A program made the position numbers and the translations under genes. From Coprinopsis marcescibilis (taxonomy: Eukaryota > Basidiomycota > Agaricomycetes > Agaricales > Psathyrellaceae): a stretch of 64,000 nucleotides of DNA. Position 1 is the first letter of the stretch. Each line of letters begins with the position of its first letter. The stretch covers positions 78,322-142,321 of the forward strand of contig ML210179.1 of the NCBI GenBank assembly GCA_004369085.1, given 5' to 3'. The notes under the pieces are model-generated. The model was not told where the DNA came from, did not search any database, and worked only from the letters and a program-made list of their open reading frames with translations. Shown piece after piece: positions 60,061 to 64,000 of this stretch.

Positions 60061-60877
60061 GGATCTCAACCTTCTTCTCAGTCCCATGGAGCCAGTCACA
60101 GTCGATGAACCAAGCACTAAAATTATTTACAACGAACCAGAGAGCCTGCCCAGCCACTGAGAAGAAGTTCTACATTAATTGGCTCAGCACGAAACAGATG
60201 AAGATGAACCAATGGATACTGATCCTCCTCTCGACCCCGTGCCAGAGCCGTTCAGGATGATCCTGCTCAGCCCGGAATATATTCTATTTGCATCAGCTCA
60301 GCACGGAGCAGATGAGGATGAGCCGGTCAGAGTCGGCCTGCCCAGCACGGAAGAAATTCTAGCTGCCACAGCGGCTCAGCACGAGGCCGATGAGAATGAA
60401 CTTGTCACCAACGTAATCATTCTCTGCGGCTAGGTCGACAGAGAAACTGGTATCGTATGTGACGAGCCAATTAAGGGGGGAGGCATCGGGGTGCAAGATC
60501 ACATTAACCGTAGGCATTCACACGACAAGGAATGTCGATGGGAGCTGCGGCCTGACAATGAAGAGGAAGAGTATGCGACACCCTGTATGGACGTAAAACT
60601 TGCCAGCATGTCAGCCAATGGCCAACATGTCTTCAGAAAGAAACACGCCCTTCGAGGATACTATGTTAGCGACGACAATGTCGAGTATGGAATTAAATCC
60701 ATCACGTGTGGGGGTTGTCGCAAGAAGCTCCTACAGTATGTTGGGGGATTGAAGAGATTGATCTCGAAGCACGCTCGTGGTAATGCGAGATGTATTGCAT
60801 ATGATACCGAGCTCAAGCGCTTGAGAGAAAAGAGGGAAACCGACAACGCCATCATGAGGTTCATAATGCGTCCGTGA
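60060..60877 (+). pseudogene. F1: broken copy of the single-exon zinc-finger-like gene
   Basis: Starts MDLNLLLSPMEPVTVDEPSTKIIY, as in F2, but has three in-frame stops: TGA within a 3-nt insertion (about 60159), TAA (about 60176) and TAG in place of a Trp codon (60432-60434). After the last stop the frame stays open to 60877 with VQDHINRRHSHDKECRWELR and KSITCGGCRKKLLQYVGG, matching F2. Promoter TATA and 5' flank are kept. A non-functional duplicate, although the 128-residue 3' frame (60491..60877) could in principle still be read. Confidence 0.85.
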
Positions 60878-61136
60878 TCATATACTGTTTGATGTCTTGA
60901 GTTGTTTAAACACCGCGTTTATAGCCTAGCCGACTGTTTTTACCCATCTATTTCTTATTTACATGTGACGGTTAAGCATGGACATCTGTAGCCACTTGAT
61001 ATTAATACTTGAACTATAAGCTATCTATAAAACCAGCTCTATTAGCCACTGATAGTCCCTTGGGCCTTACGTTTATCATAGCATGCACCAGCCCAACGTA
61101 ACGGGACGAAAAAGCTTTAACTCAATCAAACGGAGG
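60878..61136. other. Short intergenic region
   Basis: Nothing recognised. Confidence 0.4.
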
Positions 61137-61330
61137 ATTTGAGACCAAGCACCTTCAGTTATTCACCCCGGAAAATGCGTGATCCTTCGTTTGGAAAGTG
61201 TAGATGTCAGTGTTTAGTTGGAAGGTAGCAGCACCCCATCAATAAGTAACCGAGAGAAAGACTAAGGTGCCGAGAACGCAGTATCAACAATCATCTGCAC
61301 GGCCCGTCTCAGAACACGTTCACATATGAA
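61137..61330 (-). pseudogene. E3: remnant of protein E
   Basis: The plus strand TTTGAGACCAAGCACCTTCAGT..GGAAAATG.GTGATC.TTCGTTTGGAAAGTGTAGATGTC..TTGGAAGGTAGC aligns with 58738-58855 inside E2. It then jumps to GAAAGACTAAGGTGCCGAG..CTCAGAACACGTTCACA, equal to the sequence at about 59125-59195. Roughly 230 bp of E2, including the 5' exon, are deleted, so no protein can be made. Confidence 0.78.
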
Positions 61331-62097
61331 TCAAAGTTGGGTGGCATCCCTTGAACTTGCTTGACTTGTGACGTCGCATCAATGGGCGCTTAACTGACAC
61401 CCGCCACGTTATCTATTTCACTTTGAAGTTGAGGGAATCTATCGCCGCGATGCACACTCATAGCACTCTATGGGTCTTGAGCCCTTATTCAATTGGCCGG
61501 ATATGGATGGTATGTGGCCTTGGTGGTGGCCAGCCACGGCCACGAACATGGTTACCAAAGTAGCGGAACATTGACACTGCCCCAAGTAACGACCTATGCC
61601 GAAGGGGGGTCAATTGCTCTGTATTGCAGCGCCAATTGGTTGTACTATCGCAGCGTCAGCACGGCTTTTTTAGCAATGCCCTTCAGGGAAATGAGTGCCA
61701 TATCTGCTTCCTCATGATAATATATACTACTTCTAGGCGCATCTATCATGGTGCAGCACGCGCGTCTCCGTCTCTTCTCCTTAGTCTTTACCCTCGTTGT
61801 TCTTATCGTACGCAAATAGACATCGTTCAAGTATTGTGGTTGTCGCTCGGTTCGAGTGAAGGCCTCGGTCTTACATATAGCCTAATACTACTATAGGTAA
61901 TCAGAGACCTATACAAAAAGCTTCACCCATGCCAAGGCCAAGTCGGCGTAAGCCGTAAAGCTTCGACAAGCGTCCATTGTGCCCGACTCGTGATACCGTC
62001 CAAGCATCCTGAGTCCGGCGCACCAGCCCTTGGCATGGTGAGTGCTAAGCCCTGAAATATGGAGATGTAGGGTTCTCAGTGATGGCCAGGACAGGCC
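61331..62097. other. Intergenic segment upstream of F2
   Basis: No gene. Shares blocks with 59570-59920 as part of the duplicated segment. Confidence 0.5.
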
Positions 62098-62105
62098 TAT
62101 AAGTA
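62098..62105 (+). promoter_or_regulatory. TATA-like box of F2
   Basis: TATAAGTA, 141 bp upstream of the ATG at 62239, in the position of TATAAATAG before F1. Confidence 0.5.
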
Positions 62106-62238
62106 GGGTGCCTGCAAGCACACCAGGAAAATTATCGCCTTCCGTTCTCTTTTATCTCCAGCTCCAGAAACCGACTTCAAGGATATCTATCAACTACACC
62201 GCTATGCTAGCAAGCTCTAAGCACCACCATCATCAATA

Positions 62239-63177
62239 ATGGATGTCAACCTTCTTCTCAACCCCGTGGAGTCGGTCACAGTCGAGAAACCGGGCACTGA
62301 GATTATTTACTACGAACCCGAGAGCCTGCCCAGCCAGGAAGAAGTTCTATATGAATCAGCTCAGCACGAAACAGACGAGGATGAACCGATGTATACCGAC
62401 CTTCTTCTCAACACCGTGCCAGAGCCGGTCAGAGTCGGCCAGCCCAACCCAGAAGAAACTCTATCTGCAGCAGCTCGGCACGAAGCAGAAGAGAATGAAC
62501 CAATGTACATCAAACCTCTTCTCAACCCCATGCCAGAGCCGGTCACAGTCGGGGATTCGGTTTGGTATCCGATCCACTGGTCAAGAGTCAGGCAGAAAAG
62601 ATTAGAGAACCTGCTCAGCGAGGAGGAAGCTCTCTCTGCAGCAATCCAACTTGAAGCCGATGAAAATGAGGTTCTCAAAAATGTCACGATCCTCTGTGGA
62701 TGGGTGAGCAGCCTGACTGGACAATTGTGCAACCAGCCAATTCGCGGCGACTACTGTGCGGTGCAGGCTCACATTAAATATGGGCACAAAGACGACAATC
62801 AATGTCGATGGGAAGTGTGGGTTGAGGAGAGAGACCGTGTCGAAGTCTGCCAGGACTTGAAGCTTAACAATATGACCTTCGTTGGCAAACACGTCTTCAG
62901 AAACGGACACATTCTTCGAGGACGCTATACCGACAACCCGCATCTCAATTATGAGTTCAAGAACCTTAAATGTGGGGGCTGTTGCATGAAGTTCAACGAA
63001 TATGTTCGGGGAAAGCAAGATGTGCTTACTCTGCACGCGGCTAAAGACCAACGGACATCTCCGAGATGTACTGAAGCACTTAACAAGGTTAGGCGCTTGA
63101 GGAAAGTCAGAAAAGCCCAAGGTGCTCCACACAAGGCTGTCAGAAAACACCGAAGGAAGGGGGGAAGACCACTGTAA
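62239..63177 (+). CDS. F2: single-exon zinc-finger-like protein with internal repeats, 312 residues
   Basis: One uninterrupted frame. The N-terminal half has three diverged repeats of about 40 residues with the pattern QEEVLYESAQHETDEDEP / PEETLSAAARHEAEENEP / EEEALSAAIQLEADENE, separated by LLLN(P/T)V(P)E.V.V blocks. The C-terminal half holds ILCGWVSS..CNQPI..VQAHIKYGHKDD and CRWEVW, a Cys/His arrangement like the atypical C2H2 fingers seen in agaric proteins, then KCGGCCMKFNEYV and a strongly basic end. Acidic repeats plus a basic zinc-finger part would suit a nuclear protein (inference). Lack of introns is unusual beside all other genes here and could reflect retroposition. It belongs to a duplicated segment with E3. 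Confidence 0.72.
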   Translation: MDVNLLLNPVESVTVEKPGTEIIYYEPESLPSQEEVLYESAQHETDEDEPMYTDLLLNTVPEPVRVGQPNPEETLSAAARHEAEENEPMYIKPLLNPMPEPVTVGDSVWYPIHWSRVRQKRLENLLSEEEALSAAIQLEADENEVLKNVTILCGWVSSLTGQLCNQPIRGDYCAVQAHIKYGHKDDNQCRWEVWVEERDRVEVCQDLKLNNMTFVGKHVFRNGHILRGRYTDNPHLNYEFKNLKCGGCCMKFNEYVRGKQDVLTLHAAKDQRTSPRCTEALNKVRRLRKVRKAQGAPHKAVRKHRRKGGRPL

Positions 63178-63779
63178 TGCATGGATGGATAGTATCATTG
63201 GCTAGATTCTGGTCCTAAGCGCAAGGGCACGCAGGTTCGCGTTCCAAGTCCAATTTCCAACTTCCAACTTCCCTGATCCCTGGATTCTCGTACGCCGATG
63301 TCTCATGCTACTCGAACAATGGTACTACATTTATATCTATAAAGCTATCTATAATAATATAACCACTGCTAGTCCCTGAAGCTTATGATATTCTGCGCGG
63401 AAAGAAGGTAAGGCGTACATCGTCGCGGAATCAAAGAACCGAAACCATTAGGCTCCAGCTCAAGGGCTAAGCAGCGTAAGATCATCGAGCTTGCGAGAGC
63501 ACACGCCTGAATTGTACATCCTTCACAGCATGCTAATCTTCATTCTTTTTACACGTCCTCCAAGCAAGAAGTTCAATCTGAGGCGGCGGCGGCGGCTGGC
63601 GTGGCTGTGACGCAGATGCCAAGGCGAGGGCCCAAATAAAGGGCAAACAAATCGCTGAGCGCACGAGCCAGGTCCAGCAGTCGCGCACGCTGTCTCACCC
63701 GTTCCATAACGTTGTTGTCTCTGTAGCCAGTCTGTGGTAGTCAAGCACGACGCCCAGAGTGCGACAACAACCTCTCATC
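63178..63779. other. Intergenic region; F-family 3' flank
   Basis: The first ~130 bp hold the conserved 3' flank of F (also found inverted at 33660-33720). A run of CGG codon-like repeats is at 63581-63596. No gene recognised. Confidence 0.45.
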
Positions 63780-64000
63780 TTATCTTTTCTCTCTTTGACC
63801 GCCGGGAGCGATTCGGGTGAGCATTTCCTCCACAATCGTTGTCACGGCGTGCGAGGCTTTTGGGGATCTTGGGGAGTTCATAGAAGTACTTGGATGGGCG
63901 AATTGGCGCCAAACGCGGTTGAAATGTCGAACCGATGACCCCATGGGTGGATCGACTGGCAATTTGAGCCCCTGAGTGGTGATATCATCCAGGGACAGGT
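63780..64000 (-). CDS. C-terminal end of an unidentified gene cut by the right window edge
   Basis: The minus-strand frame is open from the window edge to a stop at 63780 and reads LSLDDITTQGLKLPVDPPMGSSVRHFNRVWRQFAHPST, then SPKASHAVTTIVEEMLTRIAPGGQREKR. It runs without interruption for about 73 codons. I do not recognise the family. The real start lies outside. Confidence 0.55.
   Translation of the reverse strand, partial: LSLDDITTQGLKLPVDPPMGSSVRHFNRVWRQFAHPSTSMNSPRSPKASHAVTTIVEEMLTRIAPGGQREKR

Overview
The window is nuclear DNA of a filamentous fungus, most likely an Agaricomycete (mushroom-forming, wood- or litter-decay basidiomycete). Coding genes are cut by many short introns (about 50-65 bp, GTNNGT...YAG), some exons are very small (25, 10 and 5 nt), and the gene content is typical of that group: a GxPGAGKT NACHT NTPase, aryl-alcohol oxidases, a basidiomycete-type P450, DUF6534 membrane proteins, a DUF1996 secreted protein and DUF7223-like secreted proteins. 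One tRNA gene, tRNA-Asp(GTC) with an 11-nt intron, is present. I joined exons by hand using splice consensus, reading phase and family motifs; for the genes given with exon lists the summed exon lengths are multiples of three.

Layout. 0-1.2 kb: 3' part of a NACHT gene (-). 2.2-6.0 kb: tandem pair of signal-peptide-bearing YcaC/isochorismatase-type cysteine hydrolases (+), each behind a ~280-bp upstream cassette that occurs four times. 6.0-10.4 kb: gene-poor, with diverged tandem repeats. 10.5-12.4 kb: intact P450 (-). 14.5-16.6 kb: DUF6534 membrane protein (+). 17.4-19.8 kb: GH47 alpha-mannosidase (-). 20.2-27.7 kb: tRNA-Asp + aryl-alcohol oxidase, a second unit with a decayed tRNA-Asp + aryl-alcohol oxidase, and an N-terminal relic of a third oxidase; the second oxidase contains an N gap flanked by two identical 319-bp copies, almost certainly an assembly error. 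27.8-29.6 kb: DUF1996 secreted protein (-). 31.0-37.3 kb: two related DUF6534-type genes (+) with an inverted, internally deleted fragment of the 'F' zinc-finger-like family between them. 37.8-38.2 kb: small secreted protein (-). 39.1-41.5 and 44.4-47.2 kb: two paralogous large secreted proteins (-). 48.0-51.5 kb: UBP14/USP5 deubiquitinase (+). 54.7-56.9 kb: PHO4/PHO89-family phosphate symporter (+). 57.1-63.2 kb: a duplicated two-gene module (small protein 'E' + single-exon protein 'F'), with one functional-looking and one broken copy of each in the duplicated segment. 63.8-64.0 kb: C-terminal end of a gene running off the right edge.

How genes may act together. The secreted or secretory-pathway set (aryl-alcohol oxidases supplying H2O2, P450, GH47 N-glycan trimming, DUF1996, DUF7223-like and small secreted proteins) fits a wood- or litter-decay lifestyle. 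UBP14 and the phosphate symporter are housekeeping genes. The rest of the window is a family-expansion landscape: at least five tandem or local duplications at different stages of decay. I do not see an unmistakably new molecular system. The least explained items are the E/F module with a dispersed relic elsewhere in the window, the repeated promoter cassette, and the intronic 25-bp inverted repeat in gene E1.
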